NCBI GenBank assembly: GCA_903927025.1
Contig: CAIYLG010000013.1
Span: forward strand, 1-64,000
Direction of reading: 5' to 3'
Length of the DNA: 64,000 nucleotides
From: an uncultured Armatimonadota bacterium
Lineage (GTDB): Bacteria; Armatimonadota; Fimbriimonadia; Fimbriimonadales; Fimbriimonadaceae
The translations under genes and the position numbers were made by a program. Positions 16,606 to 23,590 of this stretch are shown here, piece after piece. Numbering within the stretch: position 1 is the stretch's first letter; each line of letters opens with the position of its first letter. The notes beneath the pieces were generated by a model. It saw only the letters and a list, made by a program, of their open reading frames with translations. It made no database searches and was not told where the DNA came from.

Positions 16606-17094
16606 ATGAAGCCATTGGCCACGGCGGCGATGATCCTGCTGCCACTGACCGTGCTCTCGGCAACCCCTGAGCAGACCCTCACCAAACGATACAAAGAGTT
16701 CAATCGGTGCATCCTCAAAGGTGATAGTCGAAGCATTACCACTTGGGTCACCGGCTATTGCACGAAGGGGTTTAACTACACCTCCTATCAAAAGAACAAG
16801 TTCAATCGGGACACGTTCCTTTCAGGGCTCCTCCAGCAAATCGACAAGACTGCTAAGGTTCTGAAGTCAGATCTGGTGATTCGCGGCTTCGAAAAGCACG
16901 GTTCCACCATCGTCGCCACCGTCTCGATGGAATTCAAAGGCATCGTAAACTACGACTCTCGTCGCCTCACTTTAACGGACCTTAGCGTAACTCAAGAAAC
17001 CTGGGCATACGTCGGAAAGGATTGGAAGCTCCAAAAGGTGGTCCAAGTCAATGCGGACACCCAAATGCAGCAGGAAGAAGGAAGCAAACTTTGA
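16606..17094 (+). CDS. Exported NTF2/SnoaL-like protein, first of a pair
   Basis: A signal peptide (MKPLATAAMILLPLTVLSAT) is followed by an NTF2-like domain: an amphipathic opening helix QTLTKRYKEFNRCILKGDSR, strands around STIVATVSMEFKGIVNY and the closing LTDLSVTQETWAYVGKDWKL. Proteins with this fold (DUF4440/SnoaL-like) often bind small ligands, but no catalytic residues can be assigned. The stop overlaps the TTG start of the next gene, which encodes a similar protein, so the two look like a coupled tandem pair. It is divergent from smc. Confidence 0.6.
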   Translation: MKPLATAAMILLPLTVLSATPEQTLTKRYKEFNRCILKGDSRSITTWVTGYCTKGFNYTSYQKNKFNRDTFLSGLLQQIDKTAKVLKSDLVIRGFEKHGSTIVATVSMEFKGIVNYDSRRLTLTDLSVTQETWAYVGKDWKLQKVVQVNADTQMQQEEGSKL

Positions 17095-17585
17095 TTACCG
17101 TTCTATGCTGCGCAACGGCTCTCGGCTCAGCTGTTCAAACCCGGCCGACTGACGCATCGGCAATCGCCACGATTCAAGGATTCTATGACCAGGCGAACGC
17201 ATTCAAACTCAAGAAAGACTCGGTTGGCCTAGAAAAATTCTTCCGCGAGCACTATTCTTCTGACTATCTGTTCTATGGACGAAGCGGAAAGAGCAACCTT
17301 GATCAGGCTATTCAGGGGATGAAGTCGTTCATGCAGCACATCTCAAGTGCGAGCAAGGCCACGACCAAGTTGGAGAAGCTCACACGAACCTCAGAGGGAG
17401 CCGTCACCAATGTTCACACTGTGTTTGTGTTTCTCACCAAACCGATGGATGATGGCCACGCCCATGTTCTGTCCGAACAAATCGAGGGGCAAGACAGATG
17501 GATTTGGCACGGCGGAAAGTGGTCGCTGTTGATGTCTCGGACCACCTCTGAAAAATTCCTCAGAGATGGCCGTCCCATCAGATAG
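17091..17585 (+). CDS. Exported NTF2/SnoaL-like protein, second of a pair
   Basis: I chose the TTG at 17091, which overlaps the stop of the preceding gene (TTGA). The product then starts with a plausible signal peptide, ITVLCCATALGSAVQ. An upstream start at 17022 would lie deep within the previous gene. The mature part has the NTF2-like layout: TIQGFYDQANAFKLKKDSVG, SSDYLFYGRSGKSNLDQAIQ and the C-terminal WIWHGGKWSLLMSRTT. Like its neighbour it is of unknown function. Similar length and fold suggest an old tandem duplication, but sequence identity between the two looks low by eye. Confidence 0.6.
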   Translation: MITVLCCATALGSAVQTRPTDASAIATIQGFYDQANAFKLKKDSVGLEKFFREHYSSDYLFYGRSGKSNLDQAIQGMKSFMQHISSASKATTKLEKLTRTSEGAVTNVHTVFVFLTKPMDDGHAHVLSEQIEGQDRWIWHGGKWSLLMSRTTSEKFLRDGRPIR

Positions 17586-17588
17586 CCG

Positions 17589-18269
17589 TTAGGCGAGTTC
17601 TCTTCTAAAGAACTCTAACACTCGCGTCCACGCGTCTTTCGCCGCCTCTTCATTGTAGGCTGGGCGCGCATCGTTGAAGAAAGCGTGGGTGGTGCCTGGA
17701 TACGTAATGAACTGATGCTGCTTTCCAAGCAGAGTCAGTTCCTCCGTTAGGGCGTGAACTTGGTCAGGGCCAGCATAAGCATCTGTCTCCGCAAAGATGC
17801 CCAAGACAGGACCGTTGAGCGCCCTTAGTGCGGGCTGCACGCTGGGATGGATGCCGTAAAAATCGACACACGCTCCGATGGTTGGATTGCAGCAAGCGGC
17901 AAACAAGGACAGTTGACCGCCCATGCAGAAGCCGATGACTCCAACTTTGCCGCCTTCAACCGCTTCGTTTGCAAGAAGAGCCTCGATTGCCTTGGCAAGA
18001 AGAGCTTCTGTGTCCCCGATGTGAAGCGCCATCATCAGCGATCCTGCATCGTCTGGCTCATCGGCGGTCTTTCCACGATAAAGGTCTGGGGCCAGCGCTG
18101 TAAAACCAGCTTGTGCAAATCGGTCTGCGACATCCTTGATGTGCGGGACTAACCCCCACCACTCCTGCAGAACGATGATTCCCGGTCCCTTCCCATTCAC
18201 TGACGGTGCTAGGTAGCCCTCGTAGGTTTCGCTACCGTCAGCAAACTGAATCATTTGGCCATTTGACAT
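17589..18269 (-). CDS. Dienelactone hydrolase family protein
   Basis: This is an alpha/beta hydrolase of the carboxymethylenebutenolidase type. The Cys nucleophile sits in VGVIGFCMGGQLSLFAAC (about residue 115), an Asp in FAETDAYAGPDQV and the His in YPGTTHAFFNDARPAYN. The N-terminal GIIVLQEWWGLVPHIKDVAD is also typical of the family. Its 226 residues are normal. It hydrolyses cyclic enol-lactones or other small esters; no aromatic degradation genes lie nearby, so a general hydrolase role is as likely. AAGGGA lies 7-8 nt before the ATG. It is convergent with the NTF2-like pair, separated by 3 nt. Confidence 0.87.
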   Translation of the reverse strand: MSNGQMIQFADGSETYEGYLAPSVNGKGPGIIVLQEWWGLVPHIKDVADRFAQAGFTALAPDLYRGKTADEPDDAGSLMMALHIGDTEALLAKAIEALLANEAVEGGKVGVIGFCMGGQLSLFAACCNPTIGACVDFYGIHPSVQPALRALNGPVLGIFAETDAYAGPDQVHALTEELTLLGKQHQFITYPGTTHAFFNDARPAYNEEAAKDAWTRVLEFFRRELA

Positions 18270-18350
18270 CTATTTATCCCTTGAGCCAACACCAAATGTG
18301 GCTTCATCGTTACATACGAAGCCTACTCCATCCTCCTCATCAGCCAGCGT

Positions 18351-19025
18351 CTATGGTTTCGCGCTTATTGTGAGGTCAAATTGAAATCTCAGCGGCCGAT
18401 AGCCAGGAGGCGTCGCTTCTCGCCTCTGATTTGCCGTGCCATCCCGAGGCTGTACCGACGGATCTGTTGGTGGCCGTCGACCAAACCGCATACCGTGAAA
18501 GTTCTCGGGCGAAAATTCAAGCATCGTGGGTCTTGCCTTTGGAGCGATGCTGAATGCTAACGCTACCTTCATGGTCGCTCCAGATCCGATCTCACACGGT
18601 GAGCCTTCGCTCCACTTTCGACCTCTTCCTGAGTCGGCAATAAAGGAGCTTTGTCTTGCGTCCAAAGACCACTCGGTCGTCCGAGCACCTTCTGTATCTG
18701 TTAACGCGGCCATAAAAACTGGCGGAAGAATCGGATGATCGGTCACGTTCTTAATCTCGATCTCTACGACTGCCATTCGATCCTTGGAGAAGCCCGGGTG
18801 AATCACTCGACCGCTTTGGTTGTACTTTTGCCGGTAATCCTTCAATCCGCTTTCGTGGCTCACAACCTTATAGAGCGCTTCCCCACCGCCAACCCACTGA
18901 CCCATCGTTCCCTTTAGCAGAACGGGTGGGGGCGCAGAGGCGCCAGGCTGCTGGGCAAACGCGCCGCCCATCCATCCGATCGCGATGAACCCCGTCAAGC
19001 TGCCAGCACCAATAAGCTTTCTCAT
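18351..19025 (-). CDS. Exported protein with DUF4352-like domain
   Basis: A signal peptide (GFIAIGWMGGAFAQQP) precedes a single Ig-like beta domain. Its MAVVEIEIKNVTDHPILPPV, FMAALTDTEGAR, SSFIADSGRG and SGATMKVALAFSIA match the layout of DUF4352-like extracytoplasmic domains, in which the N-terminal strand is followed by a spoken-for loss of order and a closing strand. Family membership is by pattern only and the role is unknown. A TACGCT box lies 7 nt before the ATG with no Shine-Dalgarno sequence, so a leaderless transcript is likely. Confidence 0.55.
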   Translation of the reverse strand: MRKLIGAGSLTGFIAIGWMGGAFAQQPGASAPPPVLLKGTMGQWVGGGEALYKVVSHESGLKDYRQKYNQSGRVIHPGFSKDRMAVVEIEIKNVTDHPILPPVFMAALTDTEGARTTEWSLDARQSSFIADSGRGRKWSEGSPCEIGSGATMKVALAFSIAPKARPTMLEFSPENFHGMRFGRRPPTDPSVQPRDGTANQRREATPPGYRPLRFQFDLTISAKP

Positions 19026-19060
19026 AAGCTCTAGCGTACAACGAAAGAAAACCCTTGGAG

Positions 19061-19963
19061 CTAAAAGTCTTCTAAGTGTTCCTTTTTGGTAAAGGCTCGA
19101 CCGATGAACTGGTCGTCTGGTTCCGCGTACACCGCGATTCTCTCACCGGAAGTCGGATGATCAATCGCAAGGTAGGCCGCGTGGAGCTGCATGGGTCCGC
19201 TTGAGAATTCACGGGGTGCGTACAGGCGATCTCCCAGGACCGGATGCCCCACGGCCCTTAAGTGGACGCGAATCTGGTGAGTTCTTCCCGTTTCCAGTCG
19301 GCAGCCGATGAGCATTCCCGCCTGCATTCTGGCAATACGCTTGATGTGGGTGACAGCGTGTTTCCCCGCCGCATCGACCGTCATCAGCAATCGATTGTGC
19401 TTGTCTCGCGCCATCGGGCCATCCACCTTGAAGCGCTCCTGCTCAATATCCCCTGCAACCACGGCAAAATATCTGCGCTCGGCGGTCTTCGTCTCCATCT
19501 GCTTCGCGAGTGCGATATGGCTCTTATCGTTCTTAGCCACCACCATGAGTCCCGTCGTCTCTTTATCCAATCGGTGAACAATGCCCGGCCGAAAGTCTCC
19601 GGCTGCGGTACTGAGCTGGATATTTCGGGAGAGCAGCGCGTTGACTAAGGATGGTTCCTTAAGCGAAGCTGCAGGGTGTGCGGCGAGCCCTCGCGGTTTG
19701 TTCACGATCAGAAGGTCTTCGTCCTCGTAGAGAACCTCTAGCGGGATGTTGGCGGGGGTGAGGTCGTGAGGTTCGCTCTCTCCGGGCTGCTCCAGGGAAA
19801 CGAGCATCCCTGGCAACAAAACGAACGCAGGTTTTTGGATCGCTCCATCGACGAGCACCTCACCTGCCTCTACGATCTTGGTCAGTCTCGTTCGGCTGTG
19901 ATCCGGGAGAACTTTGGCCAAATATTTGTCCAACCGGAGCTTTTCATCGACAATGAATTCCAC
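19061..19963 (-). CDS. rluD: RluA-family pseudouridine synthase (RluD type)
   Basis: The enzyme converts uridines of 23S rRNA to pseudouridine. An S4 RNA-binding domain occupies residues 1-60 (LDKYLAKVLPDHSRTRLTKI). The catalytic motif HRLDKETTGLMVVAKN lies near 131-146 with the active Asp, and GRTHQIRVHLRAVGHPVLGD near 225-245 is the family C-terminal signature. The layout and 300-residue length match RluD rather than RluA. The start is a GTG, with TAAAAT 5 nt before it, another leaderless-style start. The exact target uridine is inferred from family only. Confidence 0.88.
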   Translation of the reverse strand: MEFIVDEKLRLDKYLAKVLPDHSRTRLTKIVEAGEVLVDGAIQKPAFVLLPGMLVSLEQPGESEPHDLTPANIPLEVLYEDEDLLIVNKPRGLAAHPAASLKEPSLVNALLSRNIQLSTAAGDFRPGIVHRLDKETTGLMVVAKNDKSHIALAKQMETKTAERRYFAVVAGDIEQERFKVDGPMARDKHNRLLMTVDAAGKHAVTHIKRIARMQAGMLIGCRLETGRTHQIRVHLRAVGHPVLGDRLYAPREFSSGPMQLHAAYLAIDHPTSGERIAVYAEPDDQFIGRAFTKKEHLEDF

Positions 19964-20014
19964 TGTCTATTTTAGCGGCTAATTTATGGGGTTCCGGGCC
20001 GTCTAGAATCAACT

Positions 20015-20464
20015 GTGCTTCATTGCCGCTACATATTCCTCGCTTCAGCCGGACTATTCCTTGCCGGATGCTCTGCCGCCCCTGAAAAGGCTGCTGTCAA
20101 TAAGCCGAAAACTGAGGACGCTGCTCCTGCCAACTCAGTGGCGATGTCCAAGCAAGAGATCTCAGAAGAGGCGGGCATCCCGATTTATCCTGGCTCATCT
20201 CTGCCTGAAGGTAAAAGCAGCGTTACCGCAGACGGTCCAGAAACGCAGCTCCTCCTCGTCATGATTACAACCGATCCCGTGAAGAAGGTCGTTGACTTCT
20301 ATTCGAAGAAGCTACCAAAGGTCGATGCTCGCCAGGGTGCCACTTCTGCTGACATCATCGGCCCGACGCCCAAAGGAACTCTTGCCCACCTCAAGATATC
20401 AACCGACGGCAAAAAGACCACGATTCAGGCAACTGCCGTCGTTGAGAAAGATTCCAAGTCCTGA
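20015..20464 (+). CDS. Putative lipoprotein, 149 aa
   Basis: The N-terminus IFLASAGLFLAGCSAAPEKA carries a lipobox LAGC with the lipidated Cys at residue 19, so the product should be anchored to a membrane outside the cytoplasm. The rest is a small mixed domain (AGIPIYPGSSLPEG, LLLVMITTDPVKKVVDFYSK, AHLKISTDGKKTTIQATAVV). The phrase PIYPGS and the DFYSKKLP helix recur in small secreted proteins of unknown function. A TAGAAT box lies 5 nt before the GTG start, indicating a leaderless transcript. It is divergent from rluD. Confidence 0.7.
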   Translation: MLHCRYIFLASAGLFLAGCSAAPEKAAVNKPKTEDAAPANSVAMSKQEISEEAGIPIYPGSSLPEGKSSVTADGPETQLLLVMITTDPVKKVVDFYSKKLPKVDARQGATSADIIGPTPKGTLAHLKISTDGKKTTIQATAVVEKDSKS

Positions 20465-20913
20465 CTAACCATACTCCGCAATCCAGTAACGTTTCTACCA
20501 TCCCTTGTTCAGGTGCATTCTGGATATCTGAAATGCGAAGTCCCGAGACTTCATTGCTTGAGATCCAGGTAAAGAAGGTACGCAGAGAGGCTGCAACCGG
20601 TGACGTCCCGCTACCGGGCCGAATTCGCAGAAACTTCTGCAAGCTTGTTCAACGACAAGGTTGTTCTGCAACATCCTCTGCACTCAGCCACTCGCAACGA
20701 AAACCTGGCGCAATTTGCATCACCAAACAACAAAGCAAATTGGGCCTCCAGTCCCTTCGGATCTATGTGCAAGAAATGCTCCTTAACAAGTATTCTTACT
20801 GGTGTTTTCGCCACGCTCTTGTATCCTGGAGCGAGTCATCGTATCCTCAAGTGATGAGGTACTGGATACTCCTGGCGTCACCTGGAGGAATGTTGTTCAC
20901 CGTATGAGTACTT
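20465..20913. other. Gene-poor stretch before the cysteine-rich cassette
   Basis: No convincing gene is present. A plus-strand frame at 20600-20854 ends with a CKKC motif followed by SLTSILTGVFATLLYPG, a membrane-like segment. It could be a displaced first transmembrane segment of the protein starting at 20914, but no start signal or clean junction supports this. The stretch should contain the promoter of the cassette. I see no terminator after the lipoprotein gene. Confidence 0.35.
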
Positions 20914-21999
20914 GTGGACCGCCAAGCATCATACAAAGACTATTCGCGCGGCGCTATATTCAGATTTGATCCCGCATCGCACCTAAGCGCTGGTATGGCA
21001 ACAACATTTGGTTCGTTTGGAGCGCATGCGATACCAGAAGTAGGAAACTCGTCATTGGCGCTTCGTTCTGGTGAGAAAGTTGACCAATTGAATGACCTTT
21101 ATGGCATTGAGTCTGCGTTAAAAAGTCGCGCGGCGCCTTATTACCAGGGGATCAGCGTGGCAATTATTCTCGCATCCGCAGGGCTAGCGGGGTTTCTACT
21201 CCGGGATCTTTGTTGCAAGTTCTGCCTACTGTTTACTGTTCCTGCAACAATTGGATTCGTTGCAGTGGGATCGCGGTGCATTATTTGTGGAACGTCCCAG
21301 ACTGTTCTGAGTTCTATTGTGCCCGTGGTTGGTTTGTTTCTGATGGCAGCGCTACTAGCCCTGATGTCGAATGGTTTTGCGGCGAAGTGGAAGACTCCCG
21401 TTGTCCTCTTTTTATCCGTGTCGCCACTGGTTCAAGCAGCGTTGCTAATGGCCGAGCCAAAGTTTTGCTGGGCTTGCATAACGTCAGGCACCTGCCTAAT
21501 GTGTATGGCATACGGACTTGACGCGTCGCGGGATCCGGGTGCAGATCAAATCCTTCTATTGCCCGGCTACAAGCCGTTGACGATCCTTTGCCTCGCCACG
21601 GCTCTGCGTAGTGGCTTAGCTGCCGGTGGCGTTTGGGCCTACCCGACTTCAAATCATGATCGTCCGGGAAACTTGATCGGGCTACCGCTACACCAATTTG
21701 TTTCAGGTACCAGACAAGCAGCGGGACTATACATGATATCTGGTGCACAGTGTTCGGCATGTGCGGCAGCGAGAGCCGGCATGCCTGCCGCAAAAATCCA
21801 TGCGAAGGAGATACCGGTCTGCACCTCATTCTCTCAGCAACCTTGTTTTGATCCAAGAACTTTTAGTGTTGGCACTCCAACTTTCATCGGAGTTGGAAAA
21901 ACCGACCGAATACTATGGCCATTTGTAGGCTGGCCGCCAGACCAAAAGGCGCTCGCCGAATGGGAGGCCCTTGAGGCCAAGGAGAAGGATAATAAATGA
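20914..21999 (+). CDS. Multi-CxxC membrane protein with thioredoxin-like C-terminal domain
   Basis: Numbering is from the GTG at 20914. Membrane segments lie at about 80-97, 105-120, 131-151, 161-180 and 220-242. Cysteine pairs flank them: CCKFC (100-104), CIIC (122-125), CWAC (185-188) and CLMC (194-197). The last 90 residues resemble a thioredoxin fold: CSAC at 280-283, two further Cys at 303 and 311, a cis-Pro loop GTPTFIGV near 320 and a closing LWPFVGW. This layout recalls VKOR- or MauE-type thiol oxidoreductases fused to thioredoxin, but I cannot assign the membrane part to either. ATG at 20995 is an alternative start. ATGA couples it to the cysteine-rich peptide gene. It probably moves disulfides across the membrane (inference). 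Confidence 0.6.
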   Translation: MDRQASYKDYSRGAIFRFDPASHLSAGMATTFGSFGAHAIPEVGNSSLALRSGEKVDQLNDLYGIESALKSRAAPYYQGISVAIILASAGLAGFLLRDLCCKFCLLFTVPATIGFVAVGSRCIICGTSQTVLSSIVPVVGLFLMAALLALMSNGFAAKWKTPVVLFLSVSPLVQAALLMAEPKFCWACITSGTCLMCMAYGLDASRDPGADQILLLPGYKPLTILCLATALRSGLAAGGVWAYPTSNHDRPGNLIGLPLHQFVSGTRQAAGLYMISGAQCSACAAARAGMPAAKIHAKEIPVCTSFSQQPCFDPRTFSVGTPTFIGVGKTDRILWPFVGWPPDQKALAEWEALEAKEKDNK

Positions 22000-22322
22000 T
22001 TAGACGACTGTCCGCCCTAGTTACGATTATTGTTGGACTAGCGTGCGCATTCAAAATAGCACCGGCAGGGGGAGGGGCTCCTCCGCCACTGCCGGCCTGC
22101 ACGTATACGAGCCCGACCTGGTGCCGCTACTATCGGCCGGCATGCACGCTCTCCAATCCAAACTATCTAGACTCTGATTTGCTAGTTTGGTACTGCAATG
22201 GAACCACGGTCGTCCACCCTGGAACCTGCCAAATATCTCAATCTGGAGCCCCAGACAGTTGTTGTTTAACACCGGAAAAAGATCCAGGCTGTGCTGGCCC
22301 AAGTTGCCCGTGTCCCTACTAG
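21996..22322 (+). CDS. Exported cysteine-rich peptide, 108 aa
   Basis: A hydrophobic leader (LSALVTIIVGLACAFKIAPA) is followed by about 85 residues rich in Cys, Pro, Tyr and Trp. Ten Cys lie after the leader, at 35, 43, 50, 67, 78, 89, 90, 99, 104 and 106, with CxxxxxxxC spacings, an adjacent CC pair and a C-terminal CPCPY. No metal-binding or toxin family is recognised. An even number of exported Cys suggests a disulfide-locked fold. Its ATG overlaps the stop of the multi-CxxC membrane protein (ATGA), which points to joint production with a folding catalyst. Confidence 0.6.
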   Translation: MIRRLSALVTIIVGLACAFKIAPAGGGAPPPLPACTYTSPTWCRYYRPACTLSNPNYLDSDLLVWYCNGTTVVHPGTCQISQSGAPDSCCLTPEKDPGCAGPSCPCPY

Positions 22323-22368
22323 GCTGATTATCAAGGTTGCACTGGAAATAGTTCGTGCGAGGATTAGT

Positions 22369-22995
22369 TTGACAATACGTAAGCGAGTTTGGCCGAAAGG
22401 AGGATTCTCCCTTGTGGAACTATTGGTCGTGGTTGGCATTGTTTTGCTCCTCGTAGGGCTCCTGTTTCCAGTTGCGGCATTGGTTAAAAAATCGTCTCAC
22501 CGGTCAACCTGCCTTTCCAACTTGCATCAGTGCACAACCGCTTTGCTTCTCTACGCAGACCCATACGATGGGCTACAATCCATGCCAGTCTATTCTGTTG
22601 CGAACAGGATACTGGCCAGAGCACCAACATGCGACGCCGAAGACTCTTTCAGGACGTCTTGTGCGGTCCAAACCCAAGCCCCACTTATCGGATCCTATGC
22701 TTACGTCAGAGGAGTCGAAGGTTACGACACGCAGAAAGGATGGACCGACAAGATGACATCGAACAATGCGCCCTATCTTTTGGCGTGCACATTCTACGGG
22801 ACAGCGAAAGTAAAACCTTTTAATGGCATCGATACCGATCCATGTGTTGTTGACTCCAGCTGCTGGATGCCCTCCGTCCTTCTGAGGAGCCTTCCAGATG
22901 GAAGTGTACAAGCAAGAAGCGTAATTAATCCGTCAAAGCACGGTTCAGGGACGTTTCCACTTTTTTCATGGGAGGCAGTATTTGAAATACCCTAA
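22369..22995 (+). CDS. Type II secretion/type IV pilus-like pseudopilin
   Basis: I place the start at TTG 22369, giving a short basic leader TIRKRVWPKG before GFSLVELLVVVGIVLLLVGL. This is a class III prepilin peptidase site (G^FSLVE) with the hydrophobic stem helix. A GTG at 22291 would overlap the preceding gene and give an unusually long leader. After the stem, CLSNLHQCTTALLLYADPYD matches the CLSNLKQ...Y.QDYDG pattern typical of Armatimonadota and Planctomycetota pseudopilins. Unlike common relatives it holds eight Cys in the exported part, including FRTSCAV and DSSCWM. It probably assembles into a pseudopilus or sits on the cell surface. Confidence 0.75.
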   Translation: MTIRKRVWPKGGFSLVELLVVVGIVLLLVGLLFPVAALVKKSSHRSTCLSNLHQCTTALLLYADPYDGLQSMPVYSVANRILARAPTCDAEDSFRTSCAVQTQAPLIGSYAYVRGVEGYDTQKGWTDKMTSNNAPYLLACTFYGTAKVKPFNGIDTDPCVVDSSCWMPSVLLRSLPDGSVQARSVINPSKHGSGTFPLFSWEAVFEIP

Positions 22996-23410
22996 CAAAG
23001 CCGCAAGCGAACGCAATATTTTGGACGAGATTGGAAGTTGGCCCATCTGGGCTCGAATCGGAGTAGGGTTACTCGTAATACCGCTGTTGGCCTATTACGT
23101 TTCAACTACACCAATTGCTCTATTTTGGGGCAGAGTAGGGGAATTCACAGCGAAGTCGGACATCCTTCTGATAGCCTCAGGCGCCCTCGCGGGAAATCTC
23201 GCTAAATACATTTGGCCCGGGTCATGGCTCCCATTTGCGGTACCACCAATAATTCTTGCGATTGTGGTCGTGTGGAGATGGTCTGATGCCGGACCTCTTA
23301 GCGACTTGGTACAAATCCTGCCCTTCTTATTCCAAATCATTGGGGCGCCAGTTTTGTCGGTCTACATGTTCGCCAAGTATCAGCGTAGAGTTGGCTTGAA
23401 ACCCATCTGA
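22982..23410 (+). CDS. Hypothetical membrane protein, 142 aa
   Basis: The TTG at 22982 overlaps the pseudopilin gene by 14 nt. About four membrane segments are visible: ARIGVGLLVIPLLAYYVST, a weaker one at SDILLIASGALAGNLAKYI, FAVPPIILAIVVVWRWS and ILPFLFQIIGAPVLSVYMFA. No motif is recognised and it has no cysteines, in contrast to its three upstream partners. The overlap places it in the same operon; it could be a membrane partner or accessory of the cassette. Confidence 0.55.
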   Translation: MKYPNKAASERNILDEIGSWPIWARIGVGLLVIPLLAYYVSTTPIALFWGRVGEFTAKSDILLIASGALAGNLAKYIWPGSWLPFAVPPIILAIVVVWRWSDAGPLSDLVQILPFLFQIIGAPVLSVYMFAKYQRRVGLKPI

Positions 23411-23540
23411 ATGCTGACCCCGCACATAACCTGTAAAGATTTACACTCAGCTCACCCGCACCAGCCCTTAGAACCACAACCCTCTCTTCAAATATGACCG
23501 GGTGGGCAAGAGTTAACCCATTCTTGACATGGCAAACCGA

Positions 23541-23572
23541 AAGTGTCCCGCTGCCTTCGCAGCGGGACACAG
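23541..23572 (-). terminator. Strong hairpin after the RND operon
   Basis: A perfect 12-bp stem (GTGTCCCGCTGC / GCAGCGGGACAC, 23543-23554 and 23559-23570) with a 4-nt loop lies just beyond the end of the RND permease gene. On the minus strand it is followed by TTTCGGTTT, a weak T tract. It also lies downstream of the plus-strand cassette ending at 23410 and may serve both. Confidence 0.65.
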
Positions 23573-23590
23573 GAAGACTCTGAGCTGAGC

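Noticed and set aside
20533-20907. 124-aa frame before the cysteine-rich cassette
   Set aside because: No motif, no start signal, uneven composition; treated as part of a gene-poor stretch.
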